A DNA stretch of 64,000 bases from Franzmannia qiaohouensis (GTDB lineage Bacteria > Pseudomonadota > Gammaproteobacteria > Pseudomonadales > Halomonadaceae), in NCBI RefSeq assembly GCF_031451695.1, contig NZ_JARWAM010000004.1:186001-250000 (forward strand). Direction: 5' to 3'. Below are positions 16,005 through 25,060 of this stretch, piece after piece. The position numbers and the translations under genes are program-made. Position 1 is the first letter of the stretch; each line of letters opens with the position of its first letter. The notes beneath the pieces were generated by a model. That model saw only the letters and a program-made list of their open reading frames with translations, did no database searches and was not told where the DNA came from.

Positions 16005-18464
16005 TTAATGAAGGGTACGCGCATCCCCCGGGAGAGTATCAATATGCATCGGCGCCCAGTGCCGCGGGCGCGCACCGGGGAAGTCGAGGCTCGCCCAGGC
16101 GCCGGCCAGCGGCGGCGCTCCGGTCAGCCAGGCCACCAGCGCCTCGCGGAAGCTGGCCAGGAAGTCCGCCCGCTCTGCGGTCTCGCCCATGAAGAACGAG
16201 AAACCGGCGTAGAGGCCGCGGGCGTAGGCCGACCAGCCGCCGTAGTGCTCGCCGGCCAGCCGCATGGCGCGCTCCAGCGCGGCGGCGAAAGCCGCCTCGT
16301 CGAGCCAGTTCAACTGGCGTGCGGCGATCGCCAGATCCACCGCCTGGGCCACGTCCCAGGCGGTCATGTCGATGTCGTTGCAGCCATCCTCGTTGTCGCG
16401 CACCCGAGCCAGCCGCAGCAGATGGTTGCGCTCCTCCTCGCCGCAGTCGTCGGATTCCAGGGTGGCGATCTCGGAGGCCAGCCGCGCCGCGTTGAGGGTG
16501 TAGGGGGCGTAGTTGATCTGGTACTCCTGGCGGTCGCCGGAACCGAGCAGAAAGTCGAGGAACTCGGCCACGCTTTCGGGACCATGCAGGCCGTAGTGGC
16601 TGTCGAGCCACTCGCGGATCGCCTCGCACTCGCGGGGGCTCTCGGGCAACGGTTCGCTCCAAGCGCTGGTGTTGAGCGGGCCGACCAGGGCCAGCGCGGT
16701 GAAGCGCGGCAGGCTGGGGCGATCGCCGGGCTCGTGCCAGGCGCCCGGCGTCCAGTCCAGCCAATGGAAGGGGCTGCCGGGATCGTCGCGGTGCCAGCAG
16801 ATTTCATGGCTCAGCAGCGGCCCGTCGCCGTCGGGCAGTACGCTCTCCCAGGCGGCCCAGGCGCTCAGCAAGCGTCGCGCATCGGGATAGAAGCGGCACA
16901 GCACGCCGCGCAGCGACTCGGCTTGATCGGCAAGCGCCGCGGCGTCGAATTCGTCGCTATCCAGGGTCATCTGCAGGTAGAAGGCGTACTTTTCGGCCAT
17001 ATGAATGGTTGCCGCGTGGCGGCTGCAGGCGGCCAGGGCGTTGCGCTGGGCCACTGCCGCTGGCTGCGGTTCGCCGAACGGGGTGTGGGTTCTGGGCAGC
17101 GCCGAATGGCTGGCATCGGCAGCCAGCTGATTGAGGTGATGGGCCTGGGCCGGCAACCAGTAGCGGCGCAGCCCGTCGGCGCCGTCATCGGGAAACAACC
17201 CCAGGGTCTCGCGCAGGTAGCCGCGGGCATCGTCGCGTCGTGCGGCACTCGGCGGCGGCGCGATACCCTGGCGGAAGAGCAGGTCCGGCTCGCGGATCGA
17301 GGCCAGTGCCAGCACCCAGTGACGCGGCTCGCGGCGCCAGGCGCGCATCGCCGCGCGGCTGCGTTCGCGCAGCGGCTCATCGAGCAGGCCGGCCAGCGGC
17401 TCGCGCCACGGACTTTCCGGCGACTGCAGCAGCAGCGCCCAATCGCGCGTCACTTCGCCGCTCAGGTCGCGCCCGTCGAACAGGCTGCGCCCGCGCTGGT
17501 AGGCATTGGCCAGCGCCAGCCAGTCGCTATAGCGCCGCGACAACAGATCCAGGGCGTGGCCGGCAAAGTCCTCGGCCTCCTGCTGGCTTAGCCACTCCAG
17601 GCACCAGCCGGCATAGGCCAGTTCGACCAGTCGCAGCCAGTCCCAGGCCGCCCACTCCAGTGGCTCGCCGCGCGCCACGAAGGTCAGTAGCACATGGCCG
17701 TAGGGCTTGGCATCCTGCAGACCGGCCAGCCACGCCTGGCGCTGGTCGGGGTCCTGCTCGAGCAGGCGGCTGGCATCGAGGTCCCAGCCATAGCGGTCGC
17801 CCTGCCCGGCCAGCCAGAGCATCAGGCGGATCAGCTCGTCGCGGTCATGTACCTGCCACACCTCGCCGAGCCAGGTGGCGACATCGGGCCAGTCGAGCCC
17901 CGGGCTCGGCGGCAGCGCCAGGGTCGGAGCGAAGGCCGCGCGCAGCCGCCACACCGACTCCCCCGGAGCGCTCGGCCACAGCGCTGCCAGCGACTCGCGA
18001 CGCGCCAGGCGGGCGGCCAGCATTTCCCAGGTCACGCCATCGCCGTCCTGCTCTAGGCGCGCCAGGGCCTCGCAGGCCTCGTAAAAGCCATCGTCGCCGC
18101 GCACCCAGCCCTCGCCGCTGCGTGCCGCCAGCAGCGCCTTGAGCCAGTCGTCGAGGTCGCGATGGTGGGTACAGATCTCCTCACCCAGCCGCTTGACCCA
18201 GGCGCGCACCTGCTCGGTGGGCAGCCAGCCCGCCGCTGCCGCCAGGGCCAGCAGCTCCAGGGCGTCTAGCTGGCACAGCGGGTTGGGCTGGCCGGGAGTG
18301 AACGCCTCGAGCAGCCGCCAGCCCAGCTCGCTGCGCTCCTCGACCCCGAGGTGCACCAGCCGCTCGCTGGCCAGCTCCGCCGACACGGCCGTCGGGTCAG
18401 GCTCGAAGGCCCAACCACACAGCACCAGTTGTTGCGCCCACCAGGCATTCAGGGGATCGACCAA
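16005..18464 (-). CDS. Large protein with repeated DUF1266-like domains (819 aa), unknown function
   Basis: No enzyme motif, signal peptide or membrane segment is visible. The C-terminal part (about residues 610-765) fits the DUF1266 pattern seen in E. coli YbeR/YbeU: a segment like ESVAEFLDFLLGSGDRQEY, then AWDVAQAVDLAIAARQLNWL, then HYGGWSAYARGLYAG. A second copy lies at about 195-335 (RDELIRLMLWLAGQGDRYGW, AWDWLRLVELAYAGWCLEWL, RYSDWLALANAYQRGRSLFD). A weaker third unit lies at about 40-125 (LELLALAAAAGWL, HHRDLDDWLKALL). The usual DUF1266 protein is about 235 aa, so this looks like a duplicated and fused version. The protein is rich in Trp and Leu. The start is TTG 18464, with GAGG 6 bases upstream. 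It stands alone, facing away from gabD. Confidence 0.8.
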   Translation of the reverse strand: MVDPLNAWWAQQLVLCGWAFEPDPTAVSAELASERLVHLGVEERSELGWRLLEAFTPGQPNPLCQLDALELLALAAAAGWLPTEQVRAWVKRLGEEICTHHRDLDDWLKALLAARSGEGWVRGDDGFYEACEALARLEQDGDGVTWEMLAARLARRESLAALWPSAPGESVWRLRAAFAPTLALPPSPGLDWPDVATWLGEVWQVHDRDELIRLMLWLAGQGDRYGWDLDASRLLEQDPDQRQAWLAGLQDAKPYGHVLLTFVARGEPLEWAAWDWLRLVELAYAGWCLEWLSQQEAEDFAGHALDLLSRRYSDWLALANAYQRGRSLFDGRDLSGEVTRDWALLLQSPESPWREPLAGLLDEPLRERSRAAMRAWRREPRHWVLALASIREPDLLFRQGIAPPPSAARRDDARGYLRETLGLFPDDGADGLRRYWLPAQAHHLNQLAADASHSALPRTHTPFGEPQPAAVAQRNALAACSRHAATIHMAEKYAFYLQMTLDSDEFDAAALADQAESLRGVLCRFYPDARRLLSAWAAWESVLPDGDGPLLSHEICWHRDDPGSPFHWLDWTPGAWHEPGDRPSLPRFTALALVGPLNTSAWSEPLPESPRECEAIREWLDSHYGLHGPESVAEFLDFLLGSGDRQEYQINYAPYTLNAARLASEIATLESDDCGEEERNHLLRLARVRDNEDGCNDIDMTAWDVAQAVDLAIAARQLNWLDEAAFAAALERAMRLAGEHYGGWSAYARGLYAGFSFFMGETAERADFLASFREALVAWLTGAPPLAGAWASLDFPGARPRHWAPMHIDTLPGDARTLH

Positions 18465-18634
18465 GGCTCACCTCGATATGACGAAAGACGGCAATGCATA
18501 AATCGGCGCCTAGTGTAGCCGAAAGCGCACAGGGCGCCGATGGTTCGAGGTCAATTGAATATTGAGCGTTTTATATATTGCACAGCACGTCAATTATGAT
18601 AACAATCGTCGAGATCTACCCTCCAGGAGGCTCC

Positions 18635-20086
18635 ATGCCCATATCGTCTCTTCCCGATCTGATGATCGACAAGGCATTCATCGCCGGTGACTGGCGCGAC
18701 GCCGAGCGGCGCTTCGCAGTGACCAACCCGGCCAACGGCGACGTGCTCGCCGAAGTACCCGACCTCGATGCCGAGGACGCGCGCGACGCGGTGGCCGCCG
18801 CCGAGGCGGCCTGGCCGGCGTGGCGCAAGACCCCGGCCAAGCAGCGCAGTGCGCTGCTGCGCGCCTGGTTCGAGGCGATCATGGCCCACCAGGAGGATCT
18901 GGCGCGGCTGATGACCCTGGAGCAGGGCAAGCCGCTCGCCGAGTCCCGCGGCGAAGTCGCCTACGGCGCCAGCTTCATCGAGTTCTACGCCGAACAGGCC
19001 AAGCGCATGGCCGGCGAGACGCTGCCCAGCCACGGCGCCGACAAGCGCTTGCTGGTGCTGCGCGAGCCGATCGGCGTGGTCGCGGCCATCACCCCGTGGA
19101 ACTTCCCGCTGGCGATGATCACCCGCAAGTGCGCCCCGGCGCTGGCCGCCGGCTGCCCGGTGGTGATCAAGCCCGCCGAGGCCACGCCGCTGACCGCCCT
19201 GGCCCTGGCGCGCCTGGCCGAGCAGGTCGGCTTTCCCGCCGGCCTGCTCAACGTGGTCACCGCCGAGAAACCGGCCGCCATCGGCGAGGTGCTGACCAGC
19301 GACCCGCGGGTGCGCAAGGTCTCCTTCACCGGCTCGACGCCAGTCGGCAAGAGGCTGCTGGCGCAGTGCGCCACTACGGTCAAGAAGGCCTCCATGGAGC
19401 TGGGCGGCAATGCGCCGTTCATCGTCTTCGACGACGCCGACCTCGACGCCGCGGTGGAGGGCGCCATCGCCTCCAAGTTCCGCAACGCCGGGCAGACCTG
19501 CGTATGCACCAACCGTTTCCTGGTCCAGGACGGCGTCTATGACGCCTTCCTCGAAAAGCTCGCTGCCCGGGTCGCCGAGCTCCAGGTCGGCGACGGCCTC
19601 GATGAGGGCGTGATGCAGGGTCCGCTGATCAATGCCGCGGCAGTGGACAAGGTCCAGTCGCATATCCACGATGCCCTGGAGAAAGGCGCGCGGCTGGTGT
19701 GTGGCGGCGAACCGCACGCCCTGGGCGGCACCTTCTTCCAGCCCACCGTGGTCGCCGACGTCACCGCCGAGATGCGCGTGGCCCGCGAGGAGACCTTCGG
19801 CCCGCTGGCACCGGTGTTCCGCTTCGACACCGACGAACAGGCCATCGCCATGGCCAACGCTACCGAGTTCGGCCTCGCCGCCTACTTCTATGCCCGCGAC
19901 TATCGGCGCATCTGGCATGTCATGGAGGGCCTCGAGTATGGCATGGTAGCAGTCAATGAAGGTCTGCTTTCCACCGAACTTGCGCCGTTTGGCGGCGTCA
20001 AGGAATCGGGCCTGGGCCGTGAAGGGTCGCACCACGGCCTGGATGACTTCACTGAGCTAAAGTATGTGTGTATCGGCGGCCTGTGA
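18635..20086 (+). CDS. gabD: Succinate-semialdehyde dehydrogenase GabD (483 aa)
   Basis: GabD oxidises succinate semialdehyde to succinate with NAD(P)+, the second step of GABA degradation, feeding the TCA cycle. Aldehyde dehydrogenase hallmarks are present: the catalytic Glu in MELGGNAPF, the catalytic Cys in NAGQTCVCTNRF, and the cofactor region ITPWNFPLAM. The GQTCVC double-Cys pattern and the length agree with E. coli GabD (482 aa). ATG 18635 has AGGAGG 5 bases upstream; the frame runs back to 18578 through an AT-rich leader. The operon continues with gabT after 32 bp. A related dicarboxylate semialdehyde dehydrogenase is possible, but the gabT partner supports this call. Confidence 0.95.
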   Translation: MPISSLPDLMIDKAFIAGDWRDAERRFAVTNPANGDVLAEVPDLDAEDARDAVAAAEAAWPAWRKTPAKQRSALLRAWFEAIMAHQEDLARLMTLEQGKPLAESRGEVAYGASFIEFYAEQAKRMAGETLPSHGADKRLLVLREPIGVVAAITPWNFPLAMITRKCAPALAAGCPVVIKPAEATPLTALALARLAEQVGFPAGLLNVVTAEKPAAIGEVLTSDPRVRKVSFTGSTPVGKRLLAQCATTVKKASMELGGNAPFIVFDDADLDAAVEGAIASKFRNAGQTCVCTNRFLVQDGVYDAFLEKLAARVAELQVGDGLDEGVMQGPLINAAAVDKVQSHIHDALEKGARLVCGGEPHALGGTFFQPTVVADVTAEMRVAREETFGPLAPVFRFDTDEQAIAMANATEFGLAAYFYARDYRRIWHVMEGLEYGMVAVNEGLLSTELAPFGGVKESGLGREGSHHGLDDFTELKYVCIGGL

Positions 20087-20118
20087 GCGCCCCCTACCAA
20101 CGATCCAAGGAGTAGATG

Positions 20119-21417
20119 ATGACTAACGCAGAGCTCAACGACCTCAAGCAGCGCTATGTGGCCAACGGCGCCGCCAGCCCCGCCACGGCCTTCGCCGACC
20201 GCGCCGAGAACGCCCAGGTGTGGGACGCCGACGGCAACCGCTTCGTCGACTTCGCCGGCGGCATCGGCGTGCTCAATATCGGCCACCGCCATCCCAAGGT
20301 GGTCGCGGCGGTCAAGGCCCAGCTGGACAAGGTGATGCACACCTGCCAGACCGTGATGCCCTACGAGGGCTACGTGAAGGTGGCCGAGAAGCTCAGCCAG
20401 ATCACCCCGGTACGCGGCCACGCCAAGGTAATGCTGGCCAACTCCGGCGCCGAGGCACTGGAAAACGCCGTCAAGGTCGCCCGCGCCGCCACCGGCAAGA
20501 ACAACGTGATCTGCTTCGACGGCGGCTATCACGGCCGTACCTTCATGACCATGGCCATGAACGGCAAGGTCGCGCCCTACCAGACCGACTTCGGCAGCAT
20601 GCCCGGCAACGTCTTCCGTGCGCCCTTCCCGGTGCCCTACCACGGTGTCAGCGAAGACGAAGCCCTGCGTGGCTTGAAGATGGCGCTCAAGACCGATGCC
20701 AACCCCAAGGACACCGCAGCCATCGTGCTCGAGCCGGTGCTCGGCGAGGGCGGCTTCTATCCGGCGCCGACCAGCTTCCTCAAGGCGATCCGCGAGATCT
20801 GCGACGAGCACGGCATCCTGATGATCATCGACGAGGTGCAGTCGGGCTTCGGGCGCACCGGCAAGATGTTCGCCATCGAGCACAGCGGCGTCGAGCCCGA
20901 TATCATGACCATGGCCAAGAGCATGGCCGACGGCATGCCGATCTCCGCGGTGGTCGGCACCGACAAGGTGATGGACGCTTCCGGCGGCAACTCGCTGGGC
21001 GGCACCTACACCGGTAGTCCGGTCTCCTGCGCCGCGACCCTGGCGGTACTCGAGGTCTTCGAGGAGGAGAACATCCTCGCCAAGAGCAACGCCCTGGGCG
21101 ACAAGCTGGCCAAGCGCTTCGCCACCTGGCAGCAGGACTTCGACTGCATCGACAACGGCCGCAACATGGGTGCCATGGCGGCCTTCGACCTGGTCTCCGA
21201 CAAGGCCAACCACACCCCGGACGCCGAGCTGGCAGCGGCGCTGTGCAAGAAGGCCCGTGACAATGGCCTGATCCTGCTCTCCTGCGGCATGTACGGCAAC
21301 ACCATCCGCTTCCTGATGCCGGTCACCATCGAGGACGACATCCTCGAAGAGGGCCTTGGCATCCTCGAGTCGTGCCTCAAGGAACTGGTCGGCCAGAAGG
21401 CAAGTGCCACCGCCTGA
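20119..21417 (+). CDS. gabT: 4-aminobutyrate aminotransferase GabT (432 aa)
   Basis: This is a PLP-dependent class III aminotransferase that moves the amino group of GABA to 2-oxoglutarate, producing succinate semialdehyde for GabD. PLP-site features: the SGAEALENAVK block, the DGGYHGRT loop, the Asp of IIDEVQSGFGRTG, and the Schiff-base Lys in MTMAKSMADG. ATG 20119 is preferred over the adjacent ATG 20116 because AAGGAG then lies 6 rather than 3 bases upstream. It is the second gene of a gabDT operon. A hairpin lies 22 bp after the stop. Confidence 0.95.
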   Translation: MTNAELNDLKQRYVANGAASPATAFADRAENAQVWDADGNRFVDFAGGIGVLNIGHRHPKVVAAVKAQLDKVMHTCQTVMPYEGYVKVAEKLSQITPVRGHAKVMLANSGAEALENAVKVARAATGKNNVICFDGGYHGRTFMTMAMNGKVAPYQTDFGSMPGNVFRAPFPVPYHGVSEDEALRGLKMALKTDANPKDTAAIVLEPVLGEGGFYPAPTSFLKAIREICDEHGILMIIDEVQSGFGRTGKMFAIEHSGVEPDIMTMAKSMADGMPISAVVGTDKVMDASGGNSLGGTYTGSPVSCAATLAVLEVFEEENILAKSNALGDKLAKRFATWQQDFDCIDNGRNMGAMAAFDLVSDKANHTPDAELAAALCKKARDNGLILLSCGMYGNTIRFLMPVTIEDDILEEGLGILESCLKELVGQKASATA

Positions 21418-21439
21418 GTCAGCCCCTCCCGTTACGCTT

Positions 21440-21467
21440 CATGCCCGGTGGCGATCCACCGGGCATG
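21440..21467. terminator. Hairpin after gabT
   Basis: CATGCCCGGTGG (21440-21451) pairs perfectly with CCACCGGGCATG (21456-21467) across loop CGAT. There is no T-run after the stem, so this is a likely but atypical terminator for the gabDT operon. Confidence 0.5.
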
Positions 21468-21503
21468 CGACCTGCCCCCTACCGAAAAAGCAAAGCACAA
21501 CCC

Positions 21504-21530
21504 TAAAGTTCTCGAGATCAATGTCGATAT
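21504..21530 (+). promoter_or_regulatory. Sigma28 (FliA)-type promoter of the double-PAS chemoreceptor gene
   Basis: TAAAGTTC (21504-21511), an 11-base spacer and GTCGATAT (21523-21530) match the flagellar sigma28 consensus TAAAGTTT-N11-GCCGATAA at 7 of 8 and 6 of 8 positions with the exact spacing. The predicted transcript would begin about 30 bases before the ATG of the chemoreceptor gene. No competing sigma70 pair was found. Confidence 0.8.
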
Positions 21531-21566
21531 ACATTTTGTCACAAAGACATCTTGGGAACGGCTTCT

Positions 21567-22832
21567 ATGACCTGGCTCGCATATGGCATCGCCTCGCGTA
21601 AGATCGATGCGATCAAGAACAGCATGGCTTATATCGAATTTTCGCCAAGCGGCGAGATTCATTTTGCTAATGACTTGTTTCTCGATACCCTGGATTACAC
21701 ATTAGGTGAGATCAAGGGTAAGCATCACCGCATCTTTTGCACCGAGCAGACCCAGCGAAGTCACGCGTACCAGAATTTCTGGCGCGCTCTCGCGTCAGGC
21801 ATCCAGCAGAGCGGCACCTTTGAAAGGCTCGGCAAGAGCGGCCGGAGCGTCTGGCTCGAGGCAACGTATTTTCCAGTAAAAAATGCCCACGGCCATGTCA
21901 TTAAAGTCATCAAGATCGCCACTGACATAACCCAGAAACATTATGCTTCGCAATCACAGCACGCCGTGCTCAGCGCGCTGGACAACTCCATGGCGACCAT
22001 TGAGTTCACGCCACAGGGGGTGATTGTCAAAGCCAACCAGAATTTCCTCGACACCGTGGGTTACACCCACGAGGAAATCGTCGGCCAACACCACCGCTTG
22101 TTCTGCAGTGATGCATTTTACAAGCAAAACCCGCATTTCTGGGATGACCTCGGCGATGGCAAACTCAACGCCGGACAGTTCGAGCGCTTTACCTCTAGCG
22201 GCCGCCGGATTTGGCTAGAGGCGACCTACAACCCCATCCTGGATAACCAGGGCAGGGTCGAGCGAATCATCAAGTTCGCGACAGATATCACCGCACGAGT
22301 AGAGAAAGACGAGGCGGCACGGCAAGCCGTCGAGTCTGCCAGCAGCGTGGCTGGCCAAACGGAAAAGATAGCCATCAGCGGCTTGGAAAAGCTCGGAGAG
22401 GCCGTGAACCACTCCCAGCAAGCCAACACTGACATTGCCGACCTCGAGGCCCTCATCAACACGCTCAGTGAGAAATCCAACAGCATCGATCAGATAACAG
22501 GGACCATTTCACGCATTGCAGAGCAGACCAACCTGCTATCGCTCAATGCCGCCATCGAGGCCGCGCGTGCCGGCGAGCATGGCAAAGGGTTTTCGGTAGT
22601 AGCCAACGAAGTGCGCCAGCTGGCCCGGCGGGCCGGGGAAGCCGCGAGCAATATATCGCTGGTACTCAATGAAAACACAGCACTGACGCAGGCAGCGTCA
22701 GTAAAGATGACCACTGCCTCAAGTCAAAGCCATGAAACACAGCAAGCACTTGCCGATGTGTCACTAGTGGTCAACGAGATGCTGGAAGGCGCGAGGCAGG
22801 TGTCCCGCGCGGTAGATGATCTCTCTCGCTGA
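21567..22832 (+). CDS. Soluble PAS-PAS methyl-accepting chemoreceptor, BdlA-like (421 aa)
   Basis: Two PAS domains in tandem (about residues 10-120 and 135-245) share the motif AxxEFxPxGxxxxANxxFLDTxxYTxxE and the HHRxFC pocket region (KHHRIFC and QHHRLFC). The C-terminal half is a methyl-accepting signalling domain with the conserved hairpin tip RIAEQTNLLSLNAAIEAARA. No membrane segments are present, so it is a cytoplasmic receptor. Architecture and length match BdlA of Pseudomonas aeruginosa, which links sensed signals to biofilm dispersal, but Aer-type energy taxis receptors also use PAS. ATG 21567 is the first good start; TTG 21552 is in frame. The N-terminal half has clearly lower GC than its neighbours. 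The upstream sigma28 promoter ties it to flagellar/chemotaxis expression. Confidence 0.87.
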   Translation: MTWLAYGIASRKIDAIKNSMAYIEFSPSGEIHFANDLFLDTLDYTLGEIKGKHHRIFCTEQTQRSHAYQNFWRALASGIQQSGTFERLGKSGRSVWLEATYFPVKNAHGHVIKVIKIATDITQKHYASQSQHAVLSALDNSMATIEFTPQGVIVKANQNFLDTVGYTHEEIVGQHHRLFCSDAFYKQNPHFWDDLGDGKLNAGQFERFTSSGRRIWLEATYNPILDNQGRVERIIKFATDITARVEKDEAARQAVESASSVAGQTEKIAISGLEKLGEAVNHSQQANTDIADLEALINTLSEKSNSIDQITGTISRIAEQTNLLSLNAAIEAARAGEHGKGFSVVANEVRQLARRAGEAASNISLVLNENTALTQAASVKMTTASSQSHETQQALADVSLVVNEMLEGARQVSRAVDDLSR

Positions 22833-22910
22833 CGTGTACACGCCTCGCACAGCATCACGCAATGGTGTTAGATTCCTGATTATTGTGACCAATGGTAGAT
22901 CCCTCGCCTC

Positions 22911-23513
22911 ATGCTTCGCACCCTCTCGCTGCTGCGCTCGCTGCACGGCGCCCACCACTCGCTGGCGGACGCCCGCACCACCGTCCAGCGCGCCTGTGAC
23001 TACCGCTGGCTGCGCGCTGCCATGGCCGGCGGCCATGTCAGCGAGTCATCGCGACCGCTGGCCGATGGCACGCCCTGCATAGCGCTCACCCAGCTGTTTT
23101 CGGCCACCGCCGGGCGACTGAGCGGAGGTAACTGGCCGGCCGACGCCGAAGCCCGCGAGCGCTGCCGGGTCGAGGGCGCCCACGCCTGCCGCGCCGCCGG
23201 GGCGCCGGCCTATCGCACCCTGGAGAGCCTCTCCCAGGGGCTGGTACACGGCGCCATGTCGGTGCTCAAGGATGCCGCCCGGCTCGACTACCTGCTCGAA
23301 CAGCAGGCGCTGTGGCTGACCTGGCGCCGCCCCCAGCACCTCGAGGGCGCACTCGCACAGCTGGCCGCCCGCCGGCTTGGCCAGGCGCCCCAGGGCGTCT
23401 TCGTGCTCAGCTTGAGAGTGCCCGGGCGCGAGCTGAACCATGCCACTGACGGCGAATGGCTCGACCGGCAACTGGATCGCTATCGCAAGCTGCTGCCGGC
23501 AAAGCGCGGCTGA
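22911..23513 (+). CDS. Protein of unknown function (200 aa)
   Basis: I do not recognise this protein. It starts MLRTLSLLRSLHGAHHSLADARTTVQ and is rich in Ala, Arg and Leu, with no signal peptide or membrane helix and no known catalytic motif. His, Cys and Arg residues are spread through the sequence. The frame has high third-position GC like real genes here. It lies 78 bp after the chemoreceptor gene on the same strand and 78 bp before an amidase, so it may be transcribed with either. No clear ribosome site precedes the ATG. Confidence 0.55.
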   Translation: MLRTLSLLRSLHGAHHSLADARTTVQRACDYRWLRAAMAGGHVSESSRPLADGTPCIALTQLFSATAGRLSGGNWPADAEARERCRVEGAHACRAAGAPAYRTLESLSQGLVHGAMSVLKDAARLDYLLEQQALWLTWRRPQHLEGALAQLAARRLGQAPQGVFVLSLRVPGRELNHATDGEWLDRQLDRYRKLLPAKRG

Positions 23514-23591
23514 CCCCTTGTAGGACACGCCGTGACTCTCCTAGGCTGGTAGCGACGCAAGATGCGACGCAACCCGCACAAGGAGAGACGT

Positions 23592-25007
23592 GTGAACAAT
23601 ACCGACCTTGGCGTCCTTGACGCCGCACAGCTAGCCGAGCGCTACCGACGCCGCGACTGCTCGCCGCTGGAAGCCACCCGCGCCGCCCTCGAGCGCATCG
23701 AGCGCTTCAACCCTGCCGTCAACGCCTATGTCCACGTCGATCGCGAGGGTGCCGAGCAGGCTGCCCACGCCTCGGCGCGGCGCTGGGGAAAGGGTGAGCC
23801 GCTGAGCGCCATCGACGGCGTGCCGGTGTCGCTCAAGGATCTCACCGAGGTAGCCGGCATGCCCTCGCGGGAGGGCTCGCTGACCACCAGCGACGCCCCC
23901 CGCGAGCGCGACTCGCCGCCGGCCAGAAAGCTGCGCGAGGCTGGCGCGATCCTGCTCGGCAAGACCAATACGCCGGAGTTCGGCTGGAAGGGCGTGACCG
24001 ACAATCTCGTCCACGGCGCCACCCGCAACCCCTGGGATACCCGGCTGACCCCGGGCGGCTCATCCGGCGGCGCGGCTGCCGCGGCAGCGCTCAATATGGG
24101 CGTGCTGCATCAGGGCGGTGACTCCGGCGGTTCGATCCGCATTCCCGCCGCCTTCACCGGCATTTTCGGCTTCAAGCCGTCGTTCGGCTGGGTGCCCCAG
24201 TGGCCGCCCTCCCAGGAGCCCACCCTTTCACACCTCGGCCCGATGACGCGTACCGTGCGCGATGCCGCCATGCTGCTCAACGTGATCGGCCGCTACGATT
24301 ACCACGATCCCTATGCCATCCGCGGCCAGCCCGACGACTGGGGCGACGATATCGGCCAGGGCATCGAGGGGCTGCGTATCGCCTACTCCGCCGACCTGGG
24401 CTATGCCCAGGTCGACCCGCAGATAGCGCAGCGTGTCAGGGAGGCCGCCGACAAGCTCGCGGCACTCGGCGCCGAGGTCATCGAGATCGACCCCGGCTTC
24501 GCCTCACCGCTTGCGACCTTCCAGACTATCTGGCACACCGCCTCGCTGGACATGTACCTGCAGTTGAGCGCAAGCCAGCGCGATCGGCTCGACCCGGGGC
24601 TGGTCTCCAACGCGCTGCGCGCCGAGTCGCTGTCGTCGGTGGACCTGTTCCGCGCGCTGAGCCAGCGGGCACGGTTGACCCAAAGCCTGGAGCACTTCAA
24701 TCGCGACTATCACCTGCTGATGACCCCCTCGGTGTCCGTCGAAGCCTTTGCCGTCAATCACGAGGTACCACCGGGCAGCGGTATGCAGGACTGGGTGGAC
24801 TGGGCCCCCTTCTCGTACCCCTTCAACCTCAGCCAGCAACCCGCCGCCTCGGTGCCCTGCGGCTTTACCGACAAGGGCCTGCCGGTAGGCTTTCAACTGG
24901 CTGGCGGCAAATTTGACGACGTGCGCGTGCTGCGCGCCTGCCATGCGTTCATGGAGCAGCACCCGCCGCGCTTTCCGACCATGCCCAACCCCATTCAGCA
25001 GGCCTGA
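23592..25007 (+). CDS. Amidase-signature family amidase (471 aa)
   Basis: This is a hydrolase of the amidase-signature family, which cleaves amides to acid plus ammonia. The Ser-cisSer-Lys triad is present: Lys in VSLKDLTE, the cis-Ser in the GGSSGG loop, and the nucleophile Ser in GGDSGGSIRIP. The C-terminal half has no GatB-type partner nearby, so it is not the tRNA amidotransferase GatA. Substrate unknown. The start is GTG 23592, with AGGAGAG 4 bases upstream; the earlier ATG 23562 has no site. A strong hairpin follows the stop. Confidence 0.9.
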   Translation: MNNTDLGVLDAAQLAERYRRRDCSPLEATRAALERIERFNPAVNAYVHVDREGAEQAAHASARRWGKGEPLSAIDGVPVSLKDLTEVAGMPSREGSLTTSDAPRERDSPPARKLREAGAILLGKTNTPEFGWKGVTDNLVHGATRNPWDTRLTPGGSSGGAAAAAALNMGVLHQGGDSGGSIRIPAAFTGIFGFKPSFGWVPQWPPSQEPTLSHLGPMTRTVRDAAMLLNVIGRYDYHDPYAIRGQPDDWGDDIGQGIEGLRIAYSADLGYAQVDPQIAQRVREAADKLAALGAEVIEIDPGFASPLATFQTIWHTASLDMYLQLSASQRDRLDPGLVSNALRAESLSSVDLFRALSQRARLTQSLEHFNRDYHLLMTPSVSVEAFAVNHEVPPGSGMQDWVDWAPFSYPFNLSQQPAASVPCGFTDKGLPVGFQLAGGKFDDVRVLRACHAFMEQHPPRFPTMPNPIQQA

Positions 25008-25011
25008 ACGC

Positions 25012-25041
25012 ACACCGCCCGGCAAGTGCCGGGCGGTGTTT
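25012..25041. terminator. Terminator hairpin after the amidase gene
   Basis: ACACCGCCCGGC (25012-25023) pairs with GCCGGGCGGTGT (25028-25039), a 12-bp stem with loop AAGT, and ends in TTT. It separates two convergent genes and may work in both directions. Confidence 0.75.
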
Positions 25042-25060
25042 GCCTCTCAAGATGGCCAGC

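Noticed and set aside
18541..18634. Promoter for gabD in the AT-rich leader
   Set aside because: TATATT is present near 18572 but no acceptable -35 hexamer lies at the right spacing, so the site was not called.
23592..25007. GatA subunit of tRNA amidotransferase
   Set aside because: No gatB or gatC nearby; family signature alone is shared by many amidases.
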